From NCBI GenBank assembly GCA_021324465.1, contig JAJPJB010000025.1, positions 1 through 64,000 on the forward strand: a stretch of 64,000 bases of DNA, written 5' to 3'. The notes under the pieces were generated by a model. The model was given only the letters and a program-made list of their open reading frames with translations, was not told where the DNA came from and searched no databases. Origin of the DNA: Hyphomicrobiaceae bacterium (GTDB taxonomy: Bacteria > Pseudomonadota > Alphaproteobacteria > Rhizobiales > Xanthobacteraceae). The position numbers and the translations under genes were made by a program. Below, piece after piece: positions 1 to 8,230 of this stretch; the first letter of the stretch is position 1; the number at the start of each line of letters is the position of its first letter.

Positions 1-1211
1 ATCAACAGCAGGCGATGCCGGCGTCGCTGCGCCTCAAGCTCCTCGGTCAGGCGCCGGCCGATCTGGTTGAGCACGAGCCGCACCAGCGGCTTGGTGCGGC
101 TGATGTCGGACGGCGGCACGACCAGGTAGAGGGTGGCGGGTCGCCCTCCCTCGACCAGGTCGGCAATCCGCCAGTCGCATTGACGCGTGACCTTGGCGAC
201 GATCGGATCGCGATATAGCCCCAGAAAACTCATCGCGGTCGAGAGCACACCGGACCGTTCGTTCTCGGACTTGTTCAACAGCTCGCGTGCCGCGGACGCG
301 ACCACCGGATGCGGCCGGTCGCCGAGGTGGCGCGTCGTCATCATGGCGTGCAGCGTGGTCACGATCGGCCGGCGCGGGTCGGACAGGAAGTTGGCGACTC
401 CCGCCAACGTCTTGTCGGATTCCGCATAGAGGACGTGGAGGATTGCGCCAACGAGGAGCGAATGGCTGGTCTTCTCCCAGTGATTACGCCGCTCCAGCGC
501 GCCCTCGGGGTCGACCAGGATGTCGGCGACGTTCTGCACGTCCCGCACCTCCGCGTCGCCACGCCGCACCTCGAGCAGCGGGTTGTAAGGCGAAGAATCC
601 GGATTGGTCGGATCGAACAGCAGCACTCGGCCGAAGCGGGCACGCCAGCCAGCGGTGAGCTGCCAATTCTCGCCCTTGATGTCGTGGACGATCGCCGAGC
701 CCGGCCAAGTGAGCAGCGTCGGGATGACGAGACCGACACCCTTGCCAGATCGGGTGGGGGCGAAGCACAAGACGTGCTCTGGCCCCTTGTGGCGCAGATA
801 TTCGCGCCCGAAGCATCCGAGCACGACGCCGTCGGGCTTGAGGAGCCCGGCCTTGCGGATTTCTTGCGCCGTCGCCCAGCGCGCCGAGCCATAGGTAGTC
901 GCCTCCTTCGCCTCGCGCGCCCGCCACACCGACATGCCGATAGCAATGGCGATCACCGCGAAGCCGCCGGAGGATGCGATGACTGCGCCCTCGACAAAGA
1001 TGCGTGGCGCATAGGCGTCGAACCAGTACCACCAGACAAAGAACGCCGGTGGGGGATAGACCGGCATCCCGGCGATCTCAGCCCACGGACCGCCAAGCTG
1101 TGGCTGGTAGCCGAGCCGCCAGGCGGTCCACTGCGTCGCGCCCCAGATCGCGGCGAGCGCGATGATGGACACAACGACGATCTGGCCCCAGAGGATCTTT
1201 GTCGCGGACAA
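1..1211 (-). CDS. traG: TraG/VirD4 type IV coupling protein, partial (C-terminus beyond window)
   Basis: Inner-membrane ATPase that hands the relaxase-DNA complex to the type IV secretion channel during conjugation. Reading leftward from a TTG at 1211 (residues MSATKILWGQ), the frame is open to the window edge, giving 403 codons. I chose TTG because an in-frame stop lies only five codons upstream and no ATG or GTG comes between. Two hydrophobic N-terminal stretches (about residues 10-25 and 55-75) are followed by a Walker A motif, PTRSGKGVG, with its lysine at about residue 157. The family is about 650 aa, so roughly the last third is missing. It lies 147 bp after the relaxase gene in the same direction, the usual ICE order. 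The family assignment is certain; only the end is unseen. Confidence 0.93.
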   Translation of the reverse strand, partial: MSATKILWGQIVVVSIIALAAIWGATQWTAWRLGYQPQLGGPWAEIAGMPVYPPPAFFVWWYWFDAYAPRIFVEGAVIASSGGFAVIAIAIGMSVWRAREAKEATTYGSARWATAQEIRKAGLLKPDGVVLGCFGREYLRHKGPEHVLCFAPTRSGKGVGLVIPTLLTWPGSAIVHDIKGENWQLTAGWRARFGRVLLFDPTNPDSSPYNPLLEVRRGDAEVRDVQNVADILVDPEGALERRNHWEKTSHSLLVGAILHVLYAESDKTLAGVANFLSDPRRPIVTTLHAMMTTRHLGDRPHPVVASAARELLNKSENERSGVLSTAMSFLGLYRDPIVAKVTRQCDWRIADLVEGGRPATLYLVVPPSDISRTKPLVRLVLNQIGRRLTEELEAQRRRHRLLL

Positions 1212-1358
1212 GATGGTTCTCGATCTTCAGAAGCGAAGATCGCTAATGAAATTGCATCAAAGCCTCATGCAACGGAAAACTGGATGGTGTAGTGCGGCAT
1301 CGCGCTTTGGCGCACGAATACCGGTCGCCCACAATGCGACGATCGCCTGGCGGCTATC

Positions 1359-3095
1359 TCAGAGACCGAGGCCTTGCTTGCGCCCGAAGCTCCACTCGAT
1401 CGAATTGACCGAGCGAACCACACCTGAGACTTGCTTGCCGAGCTGGCGTTCTAGCGAGGGCGTCCAGGGCACAAGGCTGAATCCGAGTCCATCATCGATC
1501 ATGGCGAAACGACCAGAGGCCAGGCTGACGCGCTGCCGATAGACTCCTGCAACGCTCTCGCCCTCCGCAAAGGATCGATACGGAAGGCCGGTTTCCGCCG
1601 AGAATTTGGCGCCGGCCGCATCGAGCTCGCGGCGGCGCAGCGTCTCAAGGAGGTCGCGCACGAAGATGACCCGCTGCCCCTGCCGACGAGCCAGGCCCTC
1701 ACTGGCGAGATGGTCGACGCGCGCATCCATTGCGTCGCGCACCTCGCGGCCGAAGCCGCCCTCCGACAATGAGATCGGCTCGCGGGTGAGAAGCTGACGG
1801 TCGAGCCAGGTCGCGCCGTTCGCCTTCACCTGGCCTTCAAGGCGTAAGTCGGAGCGAACCGCAACGGCAAGACGCTGGCGACCCCTTGTGTCCTCGTAGC
1901 GGCGCAATTCCATGGTCGACCCCGGTTCGGAGTCTCCGGTAGCGTCCAGGTCGGCGAGCCGAATGTGATGGGCGCGGCCGTCAACTCCATCGATAACCGC
2001 ATAGGCCGTGCCCTTGAGCTCGTCGTCGAGCCCGCGCGCGACCAGCCGTCCGACGACAGGGGTCGTTTCGGCCTCGCTCGCCAGCACGAAGCTCGATGTC
2101 CCCCGCTCCCAGCTGTGCTGAGCGAGGCCATGATGGATCCGCTTGATGATGTCGTTACGCTCACCCAGCGCCCGCAAGGTCAGCTCCGCATTCTCCGCCA
2201 GCATCCACTGGCCATCGACCTGTTGGGCAAGCCCGAGGCGCTCGAGCTTGCGCATGCGGCCGACCTTGATCGTATGCAACTCGTTCGGCTGCCGGTGGCG
2301 GTCCGGGCGCAGATCAATGATTCCACCGTTGGCGGCGGCTTCGCGCGCCAGCGTCCGGTCAAGGCGCGTCCAACGCTCGGCCTCGATCTGCGTCTCGAGT
2401 GAGCGCCGAATCTCCTGGTCGGAACGAGGACCGAGCTCCAAGGTGACGAGTTCTTGCGCCCGCGCGCGCATCCCCTCGCGGATGTAATCCCGCGAAATCA
2501 CCAAGTCCCGATCATCATCGGTACGTCCCCGGATGATAACGTGGATGTGGGGGTGTTCGGTGTTCCAATGATCGACCGCAACCCAATCGAGCTTGGTTCC
2601 AAGGTCACGTTCGGCATGCGCCATCAGATCGCGCGTGAAGGTCTTGAGGTCGGAGAGCTCAGTGGCATCGTCCGGCGATACGATGAACCGGAAGTGATGC
2701 CGGTCCCCGTCGCAGCGCTCGGCACACGCCCGATGGTCGGCATCATCGCGCTCGGCATCGAACATCCGCCCGGGGCCGCCGTCCTTGGTCACGCCCTCCC
2801 GCCGAAGATAGGTTAGATGTGCGTTCAGGGGCGCGCGCTTGATCCCATGGCGTACGACGCGGGCCTTGACCACGACCCCGCGAGAGCGGTCGGTGAGGAG
2901 ACGCGAGGCTGCGAGGCTCGCGGCGCGGCCACGCCCGAAGGCGCTCTTGCGTGCCCGTGATCGCGAGGCTCGCGCCAAGCCTCCTGCCTTCTCGGCGGCG
3001 GCCAGCGCCTGCGCAATGAACGGCCGCGTGCGCTGCGTGCCGCGCGAGCGGATGCGGCCGAGCCGGATGTGCAGATCATCGTCGCGTGTAATCAT
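1359..3095 (-). CDS. rlxS: Relaxase/mobilization nuclease (VirD2-like, DUF3363 C-terminus)
   Basis: Nicks oriT, attaches covalently to the 5' end and pilots the strand into the recipient. It has 578 aa. A histidine-rich metal site HPHIHV lies at about residues 181-186, and a tyrosine in LTYLRREG (Y96) is a candidate for strand attachment. The C-terminal half (about 260-578) matches the DUF3363 part of ICE relaxases of the RlxS group. The N-terminus is rich in Arg and Ser. The start is the ATG at 3095, with only a weak ribosome site. It lies between the transglycosylase and traG genes, directly downstream of the nested inverted repeat I propose as oriT. The symbol is by analogy with ICEMlSym-R7A. 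Confidence 0.88.
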   Translation of the reverse strand: MITRDDDLHIRLGRIRSRGTQRTRPFIAQALAAAEKAGGLARASRSRARKSAFGRGRAASLAASRLLTDRSRGVVVKARVVRHGIKRAPLNAHLTYLRREGVTKDGGPGRMFDAERDDADHRACAERCDGDRHHFRFIVSPDDATELSDLKTFTRDLMAHAERDLGTKLDWVAVDHWNTEHPHIHVIIRGRTDDDRDLVISRDYIREGMRARAQELVTLELGPRSDQEIRRSLETQIEAERWTRLDRTLAREAAANGGIIDLRPDRHRQPNELHTIKVGRMRKLERLGLAQQVDGQWMLAENAELTLRALGERNDIIKRIHHGLAQHSWERGTSSFVLASEAETTPVVGRLVARGLDDELKGTAYAVIDGVDGRAHHIRLADLDATGDSEPGSTMELRRYEDTRGRQRLAVAVRSDLRLEGQVKANGATWLDRQLLTREPISLSEGGFGREVRDAMDARVDHLASEGLARRQGQRVIFVRDLLETLRRRELDAAGAKFSAETGLPYRSFAEGESVAGVYRQRVSLASGRFAMIDDGLGFSLVPWTPSLERQLGKQVSGVVRSVNSIEWSFGRKQGLGL

Positions 3096-3148
3096 GTCTT
3101 AGGGCGCGAGGTGCGCCAGTGCTTGTGTCGTCAATGACTTGCGCTGAG

Positions 3149-3183
3149 TGGCACGCTGTCGTGCGTCGTCGCACGCTGTGCCA
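3149..3183. other. Candidate origin of transfer (oriT): nested inverted repeats
   Basis: The gap before the relaxase gene holds outer arms TGGCAC (3149-3154) and GTGCCA (3178-3183). Inside them is a perfect hairpin CGTGCG-tcgt-CGCACG (3160-3175), and a 9-bp direct repeat GCACGCTGT occurs at 3151 and 3171. Relaxases normally act on an inverted repeat next to their own gene, and this is the only such structure in the gap. The nick site itself cannot be assigned from sequence. Confidence 0.5.
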
Positions 3184-3335
3184 AGCTGTTGATCGCTGCT
3201 CTCTTTCCGGCCGACCGCCCGCCGCGAACCTCGCGGCTTTTATCCTGCCATCACGCGGCTGTCGTTCTCCGGCACCCTGCCCCTTCGCCACCGGTGCGAA
3301 GTTCTGCGAATTCTCACGATCAGTACCAAGGCCGG

Positions 3336-4082
3336 TCATTGTGGTCTCCGATCGGACGATCTCAGCACGAACAGGCTATCGACGGGTGCTTTGGCCGCGA
3401 ACGGACGCGCATTGGTGACGCCAGCCGACGGCGCTTCCTGTGCAATTGTTTGGTCGTTGGGTGTGTCTTTTGTTTCGCGTTCAGGCGGCTTCGGCCTGGC
3501 TGGAAACAGCGCGCTCGACCAGCCGCGCTCGCGCTCGGCGGATACAGAGTCAGGACCGGGTGACGGCTCATAGGGCGGTGTTGTCGTATCGAAGCCAATG
3601 TCAAGAAACTCAATGCTGGTGCCCGTCGGCATGTCGAAGTTCGGCACATCGCCTTTCGCGGCTATGGCCGTCACCGCTTCGGCGAACTTGACATCGGGCT
3701 TCTCCCACGAACCGTGGTAGGCCGCGACAGCACAAAACGTTGGATCGCCTTTGAGCCGTGGATGAGTCTTGCAGCGATCGGCAAGCTTGGCGATGCGTTG
3801 CGCCGCAATCGCGACGTTCCGGCATGGCAGGAACATCGCCGGGTTAGCCTTCGACGCTGCAACCGGCAGACCGGCCAGGCCCACGCGGACGATACCTGTC
3901 TCGGCAGAGGCCGTTCGCGTTTCGCTGATTGCCTGCTGCATGTTGGAATAGACCCGCGGCATTGGTTCGTTCGGCACGGATACGGCCCACGGCTCGCCGC
4001 CGGACTGCTGCCAGACGAGCGCGTGCATCAGCTTCGGCTCAACGCCAAGTGCGCACGCGGTCACGAGTGTTACGAGATCCAT
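3336..4082 (-). CDS. VirB1/SLT-like conjugation transglycosylase with Gln at the catalytic position
   Basis: A 248-aa protein related to the small transglycosylases that open peptidoglycan for the conjugation channel. The N-terminal motif HALVWQQSGGEPWAVSVP (about residues 20-37) is the SLT signature, but the catalytic Glu of the usual ESGG motif is Gln here. A cysteine pair (CRNVAIAAQ and DRCKTH) and the segment FCAVAAYHGSW follow, as in the family. The C-terminus from about 165 is low-complexity and Pro/Lys-rich. No clear cleavable signal peptide is visible. It sits between traF and the relaxase gene, as virB1 does in ICEMlSym-type elements. From memory, Gln also occurs in other members of this ICE subgroup, so it may be a structural protein rather than an active enzyme. 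Confidence 0.8.
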   Translation of the reverse strand: MDLVTLVTACALGVEPKLMHALVWQQSGGEPWAVSVPNEPMPRVYSNMQQAISETRTASAETGIVRVGLAGLPVAASKANPAMFLPCRNVAIAAQRIAKLADRCKTHPRLKGDPTFCAVAAYHGSWEKPDVKFAEAVTAIAAKGDVPNFDMPTGTSIEFLDIGFDTTTPPYEPSPGPDSVSAERERGWSSALFPARPKPPERETKDTPNDQTIAQEAPSAGVTNARPFAAKAPVDSLFVLRSSDRRPQ

Positions 4083-4311
4083 GCTGGTTCACTCCATTGG
4101 CGCTGCTGATATTCATGCGGCGGATCGACGGTTGCGCTGCACCGTGGCCGGAAAGGGAGAAACGAGTGGCTGTATCGCCGACGAGCCGTTGGGCTCGCGT
4201 GGCGAGCACGAAACGTCTGCATGTCTGCGGTCTCGCTGACCCGGGAATGAAGGGTGGCCGATGCTATTTGAATACCGGGACTCAGAGGCGCTATGCTTGC
4301 CGGCCGCATGA

Positions 4312-4851
4312 TCAATCCCCCTCGAAGGTCCAGAGCGGTTCAGCGCGACCGACGATCGAGGATGTTGCGATCGGCCCAAAATAGCGGCCGTCGAGCGATG
4401 CAGGTTCGTCCCAGTTCATGAGGAAGATGTCGCCCTTTGCGACAACGCGGCAGTCCTGCCAGTCGGGCAGCGAACGGCCGCGGCTATCGCGCTCGCGCGC
4501 CGTTCCCATCTTGATCCCGTCGACGCTGATCGTGAGGTCCTTGCGGCAGATCGTCTGCCCCGGAAGCGCAAGAACGCGCTTGATGAGCGGGACGCCGCGA
4601 GGGAGATAGCCGGCCTCGGACAGGAAGGTCGCCAGCGGCTCGGGCGGCATGGCGACGACAAGATCGGTGACCGCGAGCTTGCCGGCCGGCTCTACGCGGT
4701 AGAGGCCGATCGGAACGCTTTCGGATGCGTTCCAGACCAGACTTGGCGCCGGTTTCGGACTCATCGTGGCCGTCACGAGAGCTGCGGCGGCGATCATGGT
4801 GATCAGCGTGCAGCACCGGCTCACAGCGTGACCTTCCGCCGGTGCAGCCAC
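4312..4851 (-). CDS. traF: TraF-type S26 peptidase (conjugal pilin maturation)
   Basis: Membrane peptidase of the RP4 TraF kind, which trims and circularises the pilin TrbC. It has 179 aa with one N-terminal membrane anchor (about residues 13-30). The catalytic Ser is in ASESVPIGLYR (Ser45) and the catalytic Lys in LIKRVLALPG (Lys91), both at the spacing of S26 peptidases. The gene overlaps the end of the DUF2840 gene by 31 bp, so translation is probably coupled. A start inside the overlap (GTG codon 10) is possible. Confidence 0.9.
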   Translation of the reverse strand: MAAPAEGHAVSRCCTLITMIAAAALVTATMSPKPAPSLVWNASESVPIGLYRVEPAGKLAVTDLVVAMPPEPLATFLSEAGYLPRGVPLIKRVLALPGQTICRKDLTISVDGIKMGTARERDSRGRSLPDWQDCRVVAKGDIFLMNWDEPASLDGRYFGPIATSSIVGRAEPLWTFEGD

Positions 4852-5309
4852 GCCTGGTGACGGCTCTGCGTATAGCGGCGCGGCACTTCGTTGACCGACA
4901 GCCGGTTGTGGATGTGACGCCAGTGCTCGGGCGCGGCGTCGGTCGGATCGATGCCGAGCGCCTCGACGGCATCGATGGCCTGCAGCACTTTTTCGACCTT
5001 CGGCCAGCCGGCAAGCCGCAGGAGGATTTCTGCGCCCGGACGCACGTAGGGCACGGTCGAATAGCGCTCACCTGATTTGACCGCGTGCAGAATGTCGATA
5101 CGCGAAGCCACGGTGCCGTAGTCGTTCGACGCCCAGCGTACGAACGCAAAGATGCTGCCGGGCGAAAACGAGACGACGCGCCGGTTGTTGTTGATGATCT
5201 TCTCTTCGGCGATGCGGCCGAAGCGAATCCAGTTCTCGATACGGCCTTTGAGCCACAGAAGTTCGACCTGCGTCAGATCGTTGGTGGACTCCGGATCGGA
5301 GCTTGTCAT
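4821..5309 (-). CDS. DUF2840 family protein
   Basis: A 162-aa soluble protein of the DUF2840 family, found almost only in conjugative elements of this class. Function is unknown. It is rich in aromatic and charged residues, with no membrane segment or recognised catalytic motif. Its start overlaps the parA stop (ATGA, 5306-5309) and its end overlaps traF, so it is part of one tightly packed operon. Confidence 0.85.
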   Translation of the reverse strand: MTSSDPESTNDLTQVELLWLKGRIENWIRFGRIAEEKIINNNRRVVSFSPGSIFAFVRWASNDYGTVASRIDILHAVKSGERYSTVPYVRPGAEILLRLAGWPKVEKVLQAIDAVEALGIDPTDAAPEHWRHIHNRLSVNEVPRRYTQSRHQAWLHRRKVTL

Positions 5310-5944
5310 GGCACGATCCTTTCGACTTCGGCGGCGAGCGCGGTGATCTCCTGGATAGCGGCGCTGCTGTGCGGCAGCTCGAACGCGAGCCGGCCGCTTT
5401 GCATGACCTCGGCAAAGACAGCGCGTTCTGTGATCGAGCTTGTGAGTGCAGGTGGATCGTAGTCAGCGAGTGCCTGTGTCAGGTTCTGCGTGACGCCGGC
5501 GCGCGCGTTGCAGCGGTTGAGGACGAGCCGGATGCGCAGTTGCGGTCTAACGGTCATGATCCCGTTCGCGAGCCGTAGCGTTTCGACGAATGCCAGGCCT
5601 TGGAAGGGCGGCGGCTGAACCGGCACGAGCACGAAATCCGCCGCCATCAGCGCGGAGCGCGTAATCGGTTCGATGTGCGATGGCCCGTCGATGATGGCGC
5701 GATCGACGTCACGCGTGATGGGTGGCAACTCGCGGTGAAGCGTGTCGCGTGCGATCGCTATGACGGTGAACCGGCTCGGGAGCGTTTCCTGCGCGCGCAG
5801 TTCCGACCACTCGACCGCGCAGGCGTCGGGATCGGCGTCGACGACTGTGATGCGATGCCCCTGGCAGGCCCAGACGCCGGCGAGATGCAGCGCCAGGGTG
5901 GTCTTGCCGACTCCGCCCTGCTGGTTGAGGAGCGCGACGATCAT
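5306..5944 (-). CDS. parA: ParA/Soj-type partition ATPase
   Basis: A 212-aa MinD/ParA family ATPase. The deviant Walker A motif QQGGVGKTTL is at residues 8-17, VVDADPDACA is the switch region, and AIIDGPSH corresponds to Walker B. It is short, without an N-terminal DNA-binding extension, so it is of the type Ib plasmid kind. It overlaps the Rep gene (ATGA at 5941-5944). With Rep next door it suggests that the excised element can be partitioned or transiently replicated. No dedicated small ParB is adjacent; the large ParB-like protein at 21.5-23.6 kb could be a partner, but that is inference. Confidence 0.92.
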   Translation of the reverse strand: MIVALLNQQGGVGKTTLALHLAGVWACQGHRITVVDADPDACAVEWSELRAQETLPSRFTVIAIARDTLHRELPPITRDVDRAIIDGPSHIEPITRSALMAADFVLVPVQPPPFQGLAFVETLRLANGIMTVRPQLRIRLVLNRCNARAGVTQNLTQALADYDPPALTSSITERAVFAEVMQSGRLAFELPHSSAAIQEITALAAEVERIVP

Positions 5945-7014
5945 GGCGTGCGCTCCCGGCGACGGGCGAAGCCCCGTCGGGGTTTTCCAGCGCGCAAGGT
6001 CTCCTCAACAACAAAGAATTTAGACTCTGATTTAGAGTCTTTAGGCGCGCCGGATTCGCCGTGCGGCGAATGAGTTAGCGGCAGTTTATGCGCCCGAAGT
6101 CCCGATACGGGTGCGCCCGAAATCCCGATACCGGTTGCGCCCGAAGTCCCGATAGCTGCGGACGAATTACACAGCTTATCCACAGGGCCTGTGGTCGGAT
6201 TTGGTCGCATGAGGATGAGCTCGCCGCCATCATCGCGTTGGAGCGCGAGCCGATAGCCGGGGAGCGGTTGGCGGGCGACAATCCGCCGGATGTCGAGCGC
6301 GAAGTCGGAGAAGCGGGCGAGACTCGCGCTCTTGGCGTGGAGATGCTTGAGTTCAAACCGCCAGCCATCCCGCTGACGGCCGGCGTGCTTGCGCGCGACG
6401 CGGTAGAGCCAGCGCTCAATGCCGCCTGAGAGCGCGAAGTAGGCCGGGTCGATGGCCAGGACCAGGCGCCGGTCGAGCACGCCCTGGTAGAACCACTCCG
6501 GCAGAACGAACTCCATGCCCTCGCAGCGGCCGGCGCGCGTGGTGAGTTCCTCCCATTCGTTGATCCAGGAGAACTGCTGACGGCGCCAGTGCTCGCCGTG
6601 ACGGATGGTCGTGCGGATGACGGTCGACTGTAGGCGGGTGAGCGCGCCCTTGAGGAGCTGATACTCGCGGTTGCCGGTCGCACGTCCGATGGCGATCAGG
6701 AGCTGGTATGGTGTGAAGCGGAAGAAGCGTGACGTCGGCAGTCCGCGGTCCTGCGCGGCGAGGATCTGGCTTGCGGCCCAGATCAGCACGTCGGCGTCCC
6801 AGATGGTCGCCATCCCGTGCTGGGGAACGGCGTAGACCTGCACTTGGATTGCTCCAGACTGGTAGAGGATCGGCGTGACGCGCTTGGCCTTGGCCAGCGA
6901 GAAGAATGGCCGTTCCATGAGGTCGCGTTGGTCGCGCGGCGGCACATCGCCGGCGAGCGCGTCGAATGGATCAAGCGTCGCGCGTTCGCTCGTGGTCGGC
7001 CGCTCGCCCGCCAT
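5941..7014 (-). CDS. Plasmid-type replication initiator (RepA/RPA family)
   Basis: A 357-aa protein of the 'replication initiator protein A' family (PF10134 type) common in alphaproteobacterial plasmids and ICEs. The conserved core spans about residues 30-285 (FFSLAKAKRVTPILY near the start, WLYRVARKHAG in the middle). The C-terminal tail (about 290-357) is Gly/Ala-rich and is encoded by DNA containing iteron-like repeats and a DnaA box. It lies between the excisionase-like gene (2 bp away) and parA (4-bp overlap). Rep plus ParA in an ICE suggests autonomous replication after excision. Confidence 0.87.
   Translation of the reverse strand: MAGERPTTSERATLDPFDALAGDVPPRDQRDLMERPFFSLAKAKRVTPILYQSGAIQVQVYAVPQHGMATIWDADVLIWAASQILAAQDRGLPTSRFFRFTPYQLLIAIGRATGNREYQLLKGALTRLQSTVIRTTIRHGEHWRRQQFSWINEWEELTTRAGRCEGMEFVLPEWFYQGVLDRRLVLAIDPAYFALSGGIERWLYRVARKHAGRQRDGWRFELKHLHAKSASLARFSDFALDIRRIVARQPLPGYRLALQRDDGGELILMRPNPTTGPVDKLCNSSAAIGTSGATGIGISGAPVSGLRAHKLPLTHSPHGESGAPKDSKSESKFFVVEETLRAGKPRRGFARRRERTP
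6089..6154. repeat. Three iteron-like 19-bp direct repeats inside rep
   Basis: The unit TGCGCCCGAAGTCCCGATA starts at 6089, 6112 (one mismatch, G to A) and 6136. Spacings are 23 and 24 bp, about two helical turns. Because the two spacings differ by one base, the copies are read in different frames of the rep gene, so the conservation is at the DNA level and not a peptide repeat. A perfect DnaA box lies 21 bp to the right. This is the layout of a small iteron origin. Confidence 0.6.
6176..6184 (+). promoter_or_regulatory. Perfect DnaA box beside the iteron-like repeats
   Basis: TTATCCACA matches the DnaA box consensus exactly. It lies within rep, 21 bp from the last iteron-like repeat, and the flanking bases are unusually AT-rich for this window (GAATTACACAGC before it). 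A single box could occur by chance; its position next to the repeats is what makes it notable. Confidence 0.5.
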
Positions 7015-7016
7015 GG

Positions 7017-7319
7017 TCAGCGCGCCGCCGGGAAGGGACGGCGAAGCGGCGGGGTGGCGGCTTGATCCGGCGGCGCGCCGCGCTTGGCCGGATAGACCGT
7101 ACCGGTGCCGGGATCGGAGGTGGAGGTCTTGGCGCCGAGATCGGCCCAGGCCTTCAGATCGTCGAGCGCGTAGACGACGCGCCCGCCGATCTTGCGGTAC
7201 TTCGGCCCGGTGCCGTAGGTGCGGTGCTTCTCAAGCGTGCGGCCGGAGAGGCCGAGGAAACGCGCGGCTTCGGGCGTGCGCAGAAAGCGCGGCGGCAAGC
7301 CGGCGAGCGGGTCGGGCAT
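7017..7319 (-). CDS. rdfS: AlpA-like helix-turn-helix protein, probable excisionase (RdfS-like)
   Basis: A small winged-helix protein of 100 aa. FLRTPEAARFLGLSGRTLEKHRTYGTG (about residues 12-38) is the MerR/AlpA-type HTH, followed by YRKIGGRVVYALDDLKAW, the excisionase wing. The tail from about 65 is Pro/Arg-rich. I start it at the ATG at 7319, which has GGAGG eight bases upstream; a longer frame to 7436 lacks one. In ICEMlSym-R7A the excisionase rdfS heads the transfer operon and is activated by FseA. Here the gene is likewise first in the operon and next to an fseA-like gene. The HTH class is certain; the role as directionality factor is inference from position. Confidence 0.75.
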   Translation of the reverse strand: MPDPLAGLPPRFLRTPEAARFLGLSGRTLEKHRTYGTGPKYRKIGGRVVYALDDLKAWADLGAKTSTSDPGTGTVYPAKRGAPPDQAATPPLRRPFPAAR

Positions 7320-7452
7320 GATCGAGCCTCCGTGATCTTCGCGAGCGCCGCCGCGTTCGGCGGCGCGTTGCGGATCACGATGGCGGAGTGCGATCGCAAA
7401 GGGGGATGGCGAAGATCGCGGCGCTGAAATCGCCACCCCTGTGGGCGTGAGC

Positions 7453-8230
7453 TCAGGCGCTGCGGAGAAGCTTCCGGTAGCCGTCTCGCATCAGGGCAAG
7501 TCCGCCCTTCACCAAGCGGATGGTGCGGTCGCGTAGCGACGAGGTCTTCCAGGGCTCTCGCTCAAGCCGGGTCTCGCCGAACAGCGCTTCGGCAATCTCT
7601 TGATAGGAGGCGGCAGCGAGATGACCGTCGAGCGCGCGCAGCATGAGCACGAGGCGATCACGGCGTTGCTTGGTGAGTGAACAAGGTGTTTCGCTGGATG
7701 CATGGCCCTGCATTCGCGCCCAGAGCCTCGATGCGGCCGCGGCACGCACGGGGAAGTCGCCGTCGAGTGGAATAACGACCGACAGTGATTGATTTCGTTC
7801 GAGCGCATAGATGCAGAGGCGGAACTTTTCGTCTCGGTCGCGAACAACCAGATGCCGGCGATGTTCATCGGTCCGCTCGGCAACGTCAGGACCGAGGCCG
7901 GCGACGTCAATCGGAGGTGCGATGGGGAGGCCTGCGGGAGTCGGCGCGAGCAGGACGACGGTGGGCAGCACCTCTGGCTGCCAGAAGACGGTCGCTTGAT
8001 CGGCAGCAAGCTGCGGGTCGATCGCGAAAGGTCAGCCCCCAACGCCAGACAAGGGGCTCGCGTCTTGTTCCCTCATCTGCTGCGTCGGAGGCGGCCTCTC
8101 GAGCAATGGTGTTGTAGTCTTCTTGATAGGCAGGATTGCGACGCAGGAACTCCCACGCGAACCCCGGTCGATCGAGATCCTGCAGATAGTCATGCCCGGT
8201 TAATGACCGCCAATCGGAGGCCGCTGGCAT
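7453..8230 (-). CDS. fseA: FseA-like excision activator (DUF2285) made by +1 frameshift
   Basis: Two frames together make one about 258-aa protein. The 5' part, from the ATG at 8230 (MPAASDWRSL, with GGAG upstream), runs to WRWGLTF. The 3' part continues in the +1 frame with AIDPQLAADQATVFWQPEVL, and its DUF2285 region (about residues 170-258) ends with GYRKLLRSA. The switch is at zero-frame codon TTT (8029-8027) followed by C: slipping one base gives TTC and the open downstream frame. ICEMlSym-R7A FseA is made by exactly this event, tRNA-Phe moving +1 from UUU to UUC. Without the slip the product would stop at 7907 after 107 aa. It lies just upstream of the rdfS-like gene, its expected target. 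A simple frameshift mutation or sequencing error cannot be excluded from sequence alone. Confidence 0.75.
8026..8029 (-). other. Predicted +1 programmed frameshift site (TTT C)
   Basis: On the minus strand the zero frame reads ACC TTT CGC GAT. A +1 step on TTT re-reads TTC GCG ATC GAC and enters the frame that stays open for 190 more codons to the stop at 7453. The zero-frame codon after TTT is CGC. The same slip, UUU to UUC, is the published mechanism for FseA of ICEMlSym-R7A. Confidence 0.65.

Noticed and set aside
7453-8230. DUF2285 gene as a pseudogene broken by a one-base insertion
   Set aside because: The break lies exactly at the TTT C of the known FseA frameshift and the downstream frame is fully open and conserved, so a programmed frameshift is the better reading.
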